Below are positions 54,391 to 64,000 of a stretch of 64,000 bases of DNA, piece after piece. The notes under the pieces are model-generated. The model worked only from the letters and a program-made list of their open reading frames with translations. It did not search any database and was not told the DNA's origin. The DNA is from Triatoma infestans (lineage: Eukaryota; Arthropoda; Insecta; Hemiptera; Reduviidae): NCBI GenBank assembly GCA_011037195.1, contig JAAEAF010004393.1, positions 22,086 to 86,085 of the forward strand, in the 5' to 3' direction. The number at the start of each line of letters is the position of its first letter. The stretch's first letter is position 1. A program made the translations under genes and the position numbers.

Positions 54391-55359
54391 GTGTGTGTGT
54401 GTGTGTGTGTGTGTATGAGTGTATGTGAAAAGCATAGCTCAAAATTGAATAACCGTAGAAAGTTGAAACTTATATTCCGTATAGGTATTACCATGGAATC
54501 TGACAGTACGTTATCTGTCAAAATTCCTCAACCGGAAGTACTCTCAACCGGAAGTACTACTTTACTAATTGCATTTTTTACTTTTTTGCGATTTTCTCAA
54601 AAATAGTCCCAACGATTTTCTTGATATCGCGGAGATCACGGGTTCGAATCCAGCCGTGCTATCCTTAGATTTTCTCTTCCTAGGAGCCCTACAGCTCACT
54701 GTCCGACGATTTTCTTGAAACTTATTATATCAACTACACATACAAAGAGCTACAACTTGTATTTGAAACGTATCTCTGGAAAAATTAATTTAAGGGTTTT
54801 CTGGGGGGAGGATTGGGGTTACGGCTTCCTCTAAAGTTCTATTTCAGTTCATTAGACAATACTGTCATCTAAATAATGTTAATTAGAATAAAATATGTTG
54901 TTGAAATTCCGAATTTGAAAAAAATCGGATGACCGGAAGTGCGTTTTCTTTATCACTTTTCTAAATGATTTTGTCACTTTTTCACGATTTTCCTAAAATG
55001 GCCCCGACGATTTTCTTGAACTTCATAATTAACTAAACATACAATGATCTACAACTTTTGTTGGTAACATTTCTTTGGGAAAATTAATTTAAGGGCACTT
55101 TTAGAGAGGGTTGGGGTTATGTTTTTCTCTTAAAGTGCTATCTTAGTTGATATACAATTCTATCATCCAAACAGAATTAATTAGAAATAAATAGATGGCC
55201 GAAATTCCGAGTTTCAAGAAAGTTAGTATACCGGAAGTGCGCTTTTACTGAACAGTTTTTTCAGTTTTCGACGAATTTCATTAAATTTGTGAATTATAAT
55301 TTTTAGAACTGGAGTAAGGGCAAGTTATGTGAGTGTTTCGCACCAGATTTTTTTTTTTA
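54391..55359 (-). repeat. Family C repeat, near-complete copy with SINE insert
   Basis: TG tract, ATTACCATGGAATCTGACAG, a duplicated CTCAACCGGAAGTAC (54528-54553), three units and the end GTGAGTGTTTCGCACCAGAT. The hairpin terminus is missing, replaced by the LINE ORF1 junction. Confidence 0.65.
54625..54705 (+). repeat. SINE fragment with its own duplication
   Basis: 81 bp carrying the B box GGGTTCGAATCC and CTTCCTAGGAGCCCTACAGC. It is flanked by ACGATTTTCTTGA at 54612-54624 and 54706-54718. Both the tRNA-like A-box end and the 3' half of the SINE are missing. Confidence 0.7.
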
Positions 55360-55997
55360 ATTATATTTTTATTGTTAATCCCGGGTGTGTTTTATGTGTT
55401 TGTTTGTGTGTGTGTGTGACTGATTGAGTGACAGAGATAGAGAGATAGATAAAGAGAGGGAGTATTATCTTCTTCATTAATATATTCGAATCTTTTTACT
55501 CAATCCTATAAATAATAAATCAAAATAATTTACAAGTTCTGAATATTCTAATGAATAATGAATAATACCCACTTTCCTGCGAACACCCTTAAATGGTATT
55601 TATCCCGCCTATTCATTAATTACACTGATTTCTTTCCATAAATTACTAATCAATCAATGTTTAAATTGTCAATGAAAAATAATTATTTTTCTAATCAAAG
55701 AATTCAATATATATTTAATCTTGGAAAATTTATAGAATATTCTTTGGAATACTTTTGGATTTGAAAATTAATATGAAGATAATAAGTGGAACTATAATTT
55801 TGTATAGCAAACAGACAAGTGTTTCCCACTAAAACAAAATCATCCCTACCTGGGACATAAATATAGATCAATTATAATCGCCCAGGCCTAATTTTATTTG
55901 CTGTTGGTTTGGGATATGATATAATCTCTTGCAGTTAGTTACACATATCTCTAAAGATGTCTACTGATTATACTGCGGCACAGATGGAGACAATTTA
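55360..55997. other. AT-rich spacer
   Basis: A TG tract near 55396-55420. No gene is seen. Confidence 0.4.
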
Positions 55998-56763
55998 GAA
56001 AAATCTGGAGTGAAACACTCACACAATTTTCTCTTACTCATGTTCTCAAATTTATAATTGACAAATGTTATAAATTGTGTACCAAATAAAAGCGCACTTC
56101 CAGCTTACTAATGTTCTTAAAACTTGGAATTTTGCCCACCTGTTTATTTCTAATTAATTTTGTTTGGATGATAGAATTGTATAATCAACTATGCTACCAC
56201 TTTAGAGGAAGCTGTAACCCCATCCCTCCCATAAAAGTGCCCTAAAATGAATTTTCTTAGAGAAATGTTTTAAATAAAAGTTGTAGATCTTTGCATGTTT
56301 AGTTCATATACAAAATTTCAAGAAAATCGTCGGAGCCATTTTTGAGAAAATCGCGAAAAAGTGAGAAACTCATTTTGTAATGTGTTGAAACAAACTCACT
56401 TCCGGTTATCCGATTTTTTGAAACTCTGATTTCAACAACATATTCAATTCTAATTAACATTATTTAGATGACAGAATTGTCTAATAAACTGAAATAGCAG
56501 TTAAGATGAAAACCTAACCCCACTCTCCCCCAGAAGTGCCCTTCAATGAATTTTTCCGGACAAAAGTTTCAAATAAAAGTTGTAGCACTTTGTTTGTGTA
56601 ATTCATATACCAAGTTTAAAGAAAATCGTTAATTAACTAGTAAAGTCGTACTTCCGGTAGAGGAATTTTGACAGATAACGCTCCTTCAGATTCCATGGTG
56701 ATACCTGAACGTAATATCAAGTTTCAATTTTACACGGTTTTCCGTTTTTGAGCTATGCTGTTC

Positions 56764-56807
<44 letters not shown>

Positions 56808-56836
56808 CATTTGCTACAAATCACTTTGACCCTGCG
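55998..56836 (+). repeat. Family C repeat lacking the terminal hairpin
   Basis: AAATCTGGAGTGAAACACTC start and three units, including CACTTCCGGTTATCCGATTT at 56397. A CA tract at 56774-56802 is followed by CAGACCATTTGCTACAAATC, where it stops. Confidence 0.65.
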
Positions 56837-56920
56837 AGGCTTCGGTTATCCTACTTGTCCCCCAACTACTTCGAGTATGGAACCTAAATACTAAAATGAG
56901 TTGTAAAAAAAATATAAATA

Positions 56921-57439
56921 CAGTGAAAAAAGTTTAACCCGAAACTGAGGCGACCGAAATATTTTTTCGTGTTAGAAAAATTTCGTGTGAGACGATAAAG
57001 TAGCGGTTTGTTTCCGTCCTGATTTCCATGTCATTGTACATGTAAAAAAATAAATTTATTTATTAAAATTATAAAAAAAAACACAAAATTCACTGATTTT
57101 AACACAAAATTCACCGAATTCGAAAACTAACTGAAATGTTTTGATAATGGCGGTGCCTTTACCTACTCAAAAACAAGCGGAAATCTAGTAACAGTGGCAG
57201 CCATTGTTTATTTTTTTACCGTCTAATAATAAAATAAGCCAAACAATCTGCGTGACCAGGCAGTGACTGCAGAAAACAGGTGTACGTATTTTGTTCGTCC
57301 GAGAAGTGAAATCTTTTCGTGTTAAGCGATATTTGTTTCGTGTAAAAAGAAAAAAAATGTATGAAATTACATAGTATTTGGTCGGGATCGCTGTATGATT
57401 TCTTGTTAACCGATTTTTCGTGTTAAACGTCTTTCACTG
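56921..57439. mobile_element. pogo/Tigger-like MITE
   Basis: 519 bp with inverted ends: left CAGTGAAAAAAGTTTAACCC, right (reversed) CAGTGAAAGACGTTTAACAC, each continuing CGAAA. TA duplication at 56919-56920 and 57440-57441. The CAGTGAAA start and TA target fit pogo/Tigger elements. Sub-terminal repeats (TTTCGTGT/TTCGTGTTAAGCG) occur inside. No transposase; non-autonomous. Confidence 0.7.
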
Positions 57440-57441
57440 TA

Positions 57442-58767
57442 TATAAAATGCAAAAATACACTGTATGCATTGTTTTTGAGGCGGAATTTGGTAAAAGCCG
57501 AATTACTTTTTTATACCCACTGATTTAAAAAAGTGTAAATAGCATTCTTGCAGCAATCACTCCTAGACCTTTAACACTCCCGAGGGGAAAATATATGAAG
57601 ACAACGTATTTGTTTGAACAAAATGAAGCTTAATACTGACTATTATACTGAGGTATGGTTGTAGTGTAGTTCTGAATAGATTAATTCAAACTAACTAATG
57701 TATCATAAAGATCTATTCAAATAATAGGCAAACAGAGTCTAGGTTTTGGGGAATGCTACGTAAATCAAAATATTTTTCAATAAAGATAATTTAAATATCG
57801 GTGTGTGAATGACTCACACAACTTTCTCTTGCTCACAATTTAACACAATTAACCAAATTTTCTTAAAAATTGCAACGTTCAGTTTAGTTGAGGCTGGCTA
57901 TAAATAAAAGGTGGTCGAGGTTATGCTTGTATACCTGAGTGGACTTGTGTAGAGCGCCCCCTTATACGTTATATTGAACTGATAACTCTTACTGGGAGTG
58001 AGAGAAAGTAAAAATAATAAGTAGTCATTTTTATTCTATAATATTGGGGGGGGGGAGGGTAGCCCCATTTCTCCCTAAAGGATAGGCTTTCACTCAAAGA
58101 AATATCGTCCATTTTAACAATATCTTATCCACTTCTTTATTACTAATAAACGATTTACGAAATAAAATTAATTAAAAACATTAAAATTATGCTTGACAAA
58201 AAAAGTTTATAATCACATGTACTATTAAAACAAAATTACAATTTCCGGTTACATAATATAAAATATTAATTAACGAACTAAATTATCATTTGCTAAACGA
58301 ATAAATTAAAATATTGCTTACTTAATTATGTCCCACCTTAGATATGACGTCATTTACGAGATAAACAAACTTTCTCGAGGCAAGAATGGCCATGATATTG
58401 CTTATTATTATTTTTTTTTTTTAATTACTTTTAATGATTTATTAAAAAATAATACACCTTCTTAATTTATAATCAGAAAATAAATTATTAATTTAAGTAA
58501 ACAAATTATTCGATTTTATATATTTATGTAATAAATCAAATTAATTTTGAATTAACGTAATGATAATTACTAAATAAAATAAAAAAAATCTCTTGTGAAA
58601 CACTCACATTAATATCTGTTTCATAAAACTTGGAAATTAAAATTTAATCACCTCCTTTATGGCAATCGAATTGGTCGATCCTTTACAGCGATATGAACCA
58701 TTTAGTCGCGAAACATGATCAAAATAGCTGCCCCCTCCTCCCGACATTCTTTAAAATCATTTTTATC
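57442..58767. other. Unassigned AT-rich sequence with family C 5' scraps
   Basis: A scrap GGTGTGTGAATGACTCACAC at 57799 and another TCTCTTGTGAAACACTCACA at 58590. No gene is seen. Confidence 0.35.
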
Positions 58768-59753
58768 TACTTTCTCTTACTCGTGTCTAATTTTCGATAT
58801 CCATTTTTCACCGGAAATATATATTTTGATGTCCTCTGAATCCAAAAAAGTGGTTTTTAGAAAACGGCGAGTCTGTGTGTATGTATGTGAACACACCAAA
58901 AAGGAAAAATCGCAGAAAGTTCAAACTTGATAGATATTCCGTTTAGGTATGACCATGGGATCCGACAAATTATGATCAGAATTATGTCAAAATTCTTCAA
59001 TCGGAAGCACCACTTTACTGAATTTTTTTTTTTTACTTTTTGCGATTATGTTAAAAAATAGTTCCAACAATTTTCTTCAATCTTGGTCTTCATCAACTAC
59101 AAATCTAAAGAGCTACAACATTTATTTGTAATATTTTTTTCCGAAGAAATTTATTTAAGAGCACTTTTGGAGGAGTGGTGGAGTTAGTAAGTTTTTCTTC
59201 TAAACTGCTATTTCCATTTATTACACAAATTCTATCATTTAAATAATATTAATTAGAATTAAATATGTTGTTAAATTTGCGAGTTTAAAAGAAAATCGGT
59301 TGACCGGAAGTGTGTTTTTTACTGAAAAATTATTTTTCAGTTTTCTTCTATTTTACTTAGAATGGCTCCATGACGATTTTCTTTAAACTAATTATGTGAA
59401 CTACAAGTGAAAATAAGCTACAACTTTAATTTGTAACATTTCTCCGGTTAAAAGATTTAATAAAAGGGTTTTTTTGAGGAGGAGGGAGGGTTATGTTTTT
59501 CTGTAGTAAAGTACTTCTTACTTGATTATTCAATTCTACCATCCAAACAAAATTAATTAGAAATAAATAGATTGCCAAAAGTTTCCAAGATTCAGAAGAA
59601 ACTGAACACTTTTCACGCTTTTCCTCCATAAGAAACACTGAATTTCATTAAATTGGGTATGTACTAACTATAAAATTTGTCAATTATCTTTTTTTGTAAA
59701 CTGCAGAGTGAGAAAGTTGTATGAGTGTTCCACACACCAGATTTTTTTTTTCA
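58768..59753 (-). repeat. Family C repeat, near-complete copy
   Basis: ACTTTCTCTTACTCGTGTCT start, AATATATATTTTGATGTCCT, ATGACCATGGGATCCGACAA, three units and GTATGAGTGTTCCACACACC end. It is followed by a separate plus-strand 3' end with hairpin at 59756-59840. Confidence 0.7.
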
Positions 59754-59844
59754 TAACATGAATTTCTGGTAAAAACTGAAATGCGAAGATTTTATAGATC
59801 GTTGTACTTTCTCTTACTAGGAGGAGAAAGAGAAAGTAAAATAT

Positions 59845-61205
59845 TATTTCCTTGATAGCTTTCCACCTACAATAGCCGAAACTTTTGTGCTTTTATATTA
59901 TACAGTTTTGCTCGTGCGAGAAGAAAGCAAAATGTTATCGCTTTTTAACGAGAGAAGGTATAATTCTGTAAAATTAATAGCCTATGAAATATACATACAA
60001 GGGATGTAATTGTCCTCGGGATAATAAAGGATTTATCTATACAATTATTTAACAAATATAAGATTTATTGTTTATCGGCATTTAGTGATAAAGGTGAATT
60101 TGGAAGAGTGTTGGAGGAAATTGTAGTGAAGAGAAATTTTTAATAATAAATGAAATATACTTTAATAAATGTTGATAAATTTTAAGTATTTATTCTATAT
60201 GAAGATAAATTTTTTTTTTTTCTAAATCATTGAAGGGACGTTTGAAGGGAAAAAAAGAAAGGGAGCAAATTGGATGAGGTGTGAGGGAGCAGTAAATCTT
60301 ATACGAAACAAACATACAAATAAATCGATTATAATAATGAATGAGGCGGAGGCAGGTGAGTTGATTGTTCGTCAAAGTCAGTAGAAGTTCCCCCACTCTC
60401 TATCACCCTGTGTATTCACAGTAATATATAAAGTGGATGGATTTACAAAAAGCAATAAATTTCAAATGGGAATAAGTTTTATTTTGGAGGGGGAACACTT
60501 CTCTATTAGGAGTAAAGCTACGCTATGTCCGGGCTTTTTCCTAAGCAATAGCTTCTATATATGTTTTTTTTAAACTGGGTTAAAATGTCCCCGCTTATAA
60601 ACAGGAGATGTTATATGTTTTGGTGGGCTGAGGAAGTGGGGTAAGAGAATTGAACGAACGTAATATTTCATATCACTTGTACAATTTTGTTACCATTGGA
60701 ACACAGGGCCCATCCGCCATTCGCCCCTCCAAAGGATAGGTAGTAGAGGGGGAGGGGGGACTTTTTCACATTTGGACTTCATCTCCCACTCTTCCCACAG
60801 ATAGGGCGGATAATTCCCGGCAACAACACACCCTCCCTCACTCTTCCAACACTCATATGTGACACAAAAAAAAGGCTTAAAGAGTTTAAAACAAACACAC
60901 ATTTACGCAAGATAATCGCGAATATATCATCAGAAATAAATTATTAGTTATTTTTCTTCTTTCTGCCGAATAATTTTTTTTTTTTTTTTTGGAAATCCTT
61001 TCCGTTAGTAACAGGGGTTCTTAAAACCTATTTTGTAGCGTCATCATGCCGGTGAACATTGCGGAACCCTTTCATAAAAATAAATAAAAAGGAAATATAT
61101 AAAATAAAATAAAAATTCTCACACGACCTTCTCTTTACTTCCGGTTAATACAATTATATACAAAAAGACAAATTCCCTTTACACTTCATATTTTGCTCAT
61201 TGGTC
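59845..61205. other. Unassigned sequence
   Basis: AT-rich with one less AT-rich block (60690-60850). No recognised gene. A weak family C end (TTCTCACACGACCTTCTCTT) lies near 61113. Confidence 0.35.
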
Positions 61206-61210
61206 CTAAA

Positions 61211-61950
61211 CTAAATTTGGGGGTAATGCGGGACATTCTTCCCGTATATCCCTTTTTCCTCTTGGTACTGAGGGGGATCTTTAAAGACCGTTCCTACCCT
61301 CTTTGGGTTTACCGGTCCCCCGCTGCAAGCAACGGGATCGTTTAACAAGAAGGAGATGTCATTACAATGGAAGGACTTTGAACAATGGCGATAGGGCCTG
61401 TTCTTTATTAGATTAAAAACTCTACGAGTGGTAGTAGGTTTTAATGGTGGCTTCTGACTTTTATTTCGATGCGGGCATTCTCTGTGGAAATGCATTTGTC
61501 CGCAGAAACGACATGCAGATGGGGGTGTGCGAGGATTAGAAGTTTTCGAGGTGACTTAGCGCAATGGTTAATTTGATCTAGGAAATCTGACACACTAGCT
61601 GAATTTTCGTCATCGAAGGTTGGTAAACTATTGATTAATTGTAAATTTCATAAGGGGTTTGCAGGTTGATTGTTAGGGGTGGCTGGAGGATTTGCTAATT
61701 GTTGCTGAGCAAGTAAATATTCTACAGCAGCGTCGATGCCCATATCTTGTCCATTAATCTTATACATTTTTGAAACAAGAGAATTACTACTTCGGGAAAG
61801 ATTATATTTTTCAAGGCGTCTGCGTAACTGATTTAAGTTGCCCTTTTGAGAGAGTTTATGGTCCCTTAATATTTTTACAATTTGCGATCTATTAGGAGCA
61901 CTCATAAATTCAAAATTCACAAGAGATTGGGGTAAGTGGTAGAAATACAA
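61211..61950 (-). pseudogene. LTR-retrotransposon gag remnant (SAP-like domain, CCHC)
   Basis: On the minus strand the first frame (61950-61648) has a SAP-like domain (RSQIVKILRDHKLSQKGNLN, LRRRLEKY). It stops at a TGA near 61648, but the frame continues with a capsid-like LPTFDDENSASVSDFLDQI. A deletion/frameshift then leads to a zinc knuckle of form CX2CX3HX4C (CRFCGQMHFHREC, about 61515-61475) and a basic tail. Compared with the gypsy gag at 43564 it is a different, more decayed family sharing the SAP-knuckle design. Its 5' LTR and PBS are probably those at 63030-63443 and 63006-63023. Confidence 0.65.
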
Positions 61951-61989
61951 AATTTTAAAAAATGAAATTCAATAGAAACTTCAATTATG

Positions 61990-62890
61990 GGAAATGTTTA
62001 TGGGTACTGGCCTGTCGGGAGCGGGAGCATGGTTTCAGGAGTTGTTTAGAGGGAGTTCGGTGGCCTTGGGTGATTTGGCCACTTTTTTCCAGTGGTCATT
62101 GAATGCTGCCACCTTGTGGGGGAGTGGCTTGGAGAGTTTAAGGAAGTGCGGATCTTCTCCAATAGTCACGCCGCACTAAGGGCTTTGAGTAAGCCGTGGT
62201 GGAGTTCGAAATTAGTGGGAGAATGTAGGAGAAGGCTTAACGCTTTGGCTCGGAGGGCTAAGGTGCATCTCTATTGGATACCCCGACATGCGGAAATATA
62301 GGGCAATGAAGGGGCGGATCGCTGGCCAGGAGGGATCATCATTACCATTTTGTGGTTCTGAACCAGCCCTGGCTGTTACAAGACGTTTTCGCGACAAACA
62401 GATTAGACTTTGGGAGACGAGAAAGCTTTGAGAAACGCTGTGGGACACGCAGGGGTGCCTCCAAGCTAAAGATTTATAAAGGCAAGTAAGCAGGGAATTA
62501 CGGAGTATCTCCTGTCTCTTAGTAGGACGGGTTTGAGAACCTTGGTAGGGATAGTGACTGGACACACTTGGTGGTCCAGTCACTTGTTTAACATAGGGAG
62601 GACGCGGAGTCCCATTTGTCAGAACTGTGATGACGGAGTTAGGGAAACGGGAATCCTATCTTATGTCAGTGTCCCCGTTTCGCGGGAACTAGGTTTCGTA
62701 TATTGGGAGGACACCACTCCCGCAGAATTGCCTGGCGAGTTTGGAGTTTAGGGATATCGGATATTGCAGATTAACCGGCAAGTTACCGGGGGAGATTAAC
62801 TAAGGGGTTACGGGGGGTATCGGGGGGATAAGAGCCACATAGGCTTAGGTCCCGCGCCTTTGGGCACCCGTTTTGATAATAATAATAAGA
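61990..62890 (+). mobile_element. Jockey/R1-like LINE 3' part: RNase H, finger, tail
   Basis: Frames show the RNase H start (TGLSGAGAWF..LGDLATFFQW), then after a frameshift near 62095 its middle (RIFSNSHAALRALS, KVHLYWIPRHAEI), a TAG and GNEGAD. The post-RNase H helix LRTLVGIVTGHTWWSSHLFN and the finger cysteines CQNC come next. A GC-rich 3' UTR ends in GATAATAATAATAAG. Several frameshifts make it a pseudogene. It separates the gag remnant from its presumed LTR. Confidence 0.7.
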
Positions 62891-63005
62891 TATTTCCGCT
62901 GAGAAAATAATTGAAAAAGCAATAAAATTATCTGATGGATAATTCGTTTAATCAGTAAATAGAAAATTGTATGTACTTGTTAATTTGTGGTTTCTGGTTG
63001 AAAAT
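62891..63005. other. Leader of the minus-strand LTR element
   Basis: Short AT-rich stretch between the LINE insertion and the PBS. Confidence 0.35.
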
Positions 63006-63023
63006 ATCCCACCGCTGCCACCA
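63006..63023 (-). other. Primer-binding site, minus orientation
   Basis: Reverse complement reads TGGTGGCAGCGGTGGGAT, starting with TGG and 6 nt from the LTR end, a form common in arthropod LTR elements. Confidence 0.6.
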
Positions 63024-63029
63024 ATGAAA

Positions 63030-63443
63030 TGTTTTTGGTGATGTTATTGTATGTTTGTAGTGGCTTGGGCGGTTTTGTAAAAGGGCTTGTGTTTGTAAGT
63101 TTAAGAGAGAAGTATTAGTAATAATTAAGAGAGCACCACTGTTGCTAACCGCTGTAACTTATTAATATGCACTGATGCTAAGAGAGCGAAAAACAAGTGT
63201 TCTGCTTCGGTGTCTACAACAAACTGTGTTTTAATAAATTATCTAGAATAAAGGCAAATCTCTATCACTGACATGAGTTTAAGAGAGCCATTCCTGAAGC
63301 AAGTGTTCTGGCTTTGAAAGCAGAATACAGACTGTCTTGAAGGAATGGCCTCTCTGACGGGGGATTTTCTCTTACAAAACAGTTGGCCAAGTGGCATTGT
63401 TATTTTCCTAGCGGATTTCTGTGCTTTTGTCTCTTTAGCAACA
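63030..63443 (-). repeat. Probable 5' LTR of the minus-strand element
   Basis: 414 bp. On the plus strand TGTTTTTGG..TTAGCAACA, so TG..CA in either orientation with a TGTT/AACA inverted end. The left limit is set by the PBS. The right limit is inferred from the inverted end only; no second LTR is in the window to confirm it. Confidence 0.5.
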
Positions 63444-64000
63444 ATGACCTTACATTTTAGTACCTGACTCTAAAATACATTATTTTTGCCAAAATTATTT
63501 CATTTAAAATATTTTTCAAAACTATTTATTTTTGCATTTCTTCTTCCACTACAACTTTTAGTGCAATGCCCGACCATAGCAGAATAGCCGAAGCAACCCC
63601 CCTGACCCATTTAAGGGCAGATTGAGATACGCTCAACCAGCGCGCAGAGGATCCCACATAGTGATCACACTCCACTCCCAGGAGAAGGCACTCCGTAGCA
63701 GGCTCTGGTAAACCGCGCACACCCAGCAATTGCGCTTCCAGCTACGGGTTGCGAGTCTCCTTCCGCTCAACTCATGACCTCAGTCATTGGAGTTATTGAT
63801 TAAAACACGGCCCCTGCGAATCCTACCTCAATTGCAAGCAATTGGCTCGGAAACTGGCTTGCGCCGTAGTTCAGTATTTCAACTCTAACAAGCTAGCATG
63901 ACTGATCGCACGCCCGATGGATCTACAGATTCCATCTATTGATTCCTGTCCATTGCCTCAAGTACAGGGGTTTCAGTAACCCAGGTAACTTACAGGCAAC
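63444..64000. other. GC-richer unassigned sequence
   Basis: 63590-64000 is clearly less AT-rich. A 67-codon minus frame (63526-63729) has no recognised motif. It could be the end of another retroelement or host sequence. Confidence 0.3.

Noticed and set aside
61211..61495. Treating the zinc-knuckle frame as a separate small protein
   Set aside because: It aligns in order with the SAP-domain frame upstream and is explained by an internal deletion and frameshift in one gag.

Overview
The window is AT-rich animal nuclear DNA. It is most likely arthropod, because it carries a DD41D (rosa/Visitor-type) mariner, Jockey/R1-type LINE pieces with RNase H and terminal zinc fingers, a SAP-domain Ty3/gypsy element and a tRNA-derived SINE. 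I find no intact host protein-coding gene. Nearly everything recognisable is mobile-element sequence, and the rest is AT-rich, microsatellite-rich sequence with a few weak exon- or promoter-like spots (22.0-22.35 kb, 29.7-30.7 kb, 41.2-41.5 kb).

Left part (0-13.4 kb): the C-terminus of a LINE ORF2, a degenerate mariner with TA-flanked inverted repeats that contains a SINE fragment, a hammerhead-bearing repeat split by a solo LTR with a CCCCT duplication, a second mariner scrap, and a second solo LTR in the opposite orientation with an ATGT duplication.

The commonest component is one interspersed family, called family C here. It is about 0.95 kb long and made of diverged ~250-bp units that each carry ACTTCCGGTT, with a CA microsatellite near one end, a hairpin at that terminus and a GTGTGA/TCACAC inverted repeat at the other. 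Fairly complete copies lie at 11.4-12.3, 15.0-16.85 (two in tandem), 27.2-28.2, 54.4-55.4 and 58.8-59.75 kb. Many fragments lie between them.

Middle (19-41 kb): a DD41D transposase pseudogene; two homologous subfamilies of short repeats with hammerhead-ribozyme-like cores, arranged as foldbacks at 20.4-20.9 and 25.6-25.9 kb; 5'-truncated LINE insertions with clean target-site duplications; SINEs; and a Penelope-like element remnant with a GIY-YIG endonuclease and its own hammerhead-like motif near the 3' end.

Right (41.5-50 kb): a nearly intact, young Ty3/gypsy retrotransposon (LTRs of about 1.2 kb, TTGT duplication) inserted in an internally deleted mariner. Its gag has one in-frame TAG. 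Gag and pol overlap in -1 register with a classic GGGAAAC slippery heptamer, a 7-nt spacer and a stem-loop. Both LTRs carry a tRNA-like segment. From 50 to 64 kb there are more family C copies, two LINE 3' ends head to head, a minus-strand LINE ORF1, a pogo-like MITE, and a minus-strand LTR element (LTR, primer-binding site, gag pseudogene) broken by another LINE.

The most unusual content is the hammerhead-like modules. Three sequence contexts share one architecture, and two subfamilies show compensatory change in stem II. They could be retrozyme-like non-autonomous elements or remnants of Penelope-type terminal repeats.
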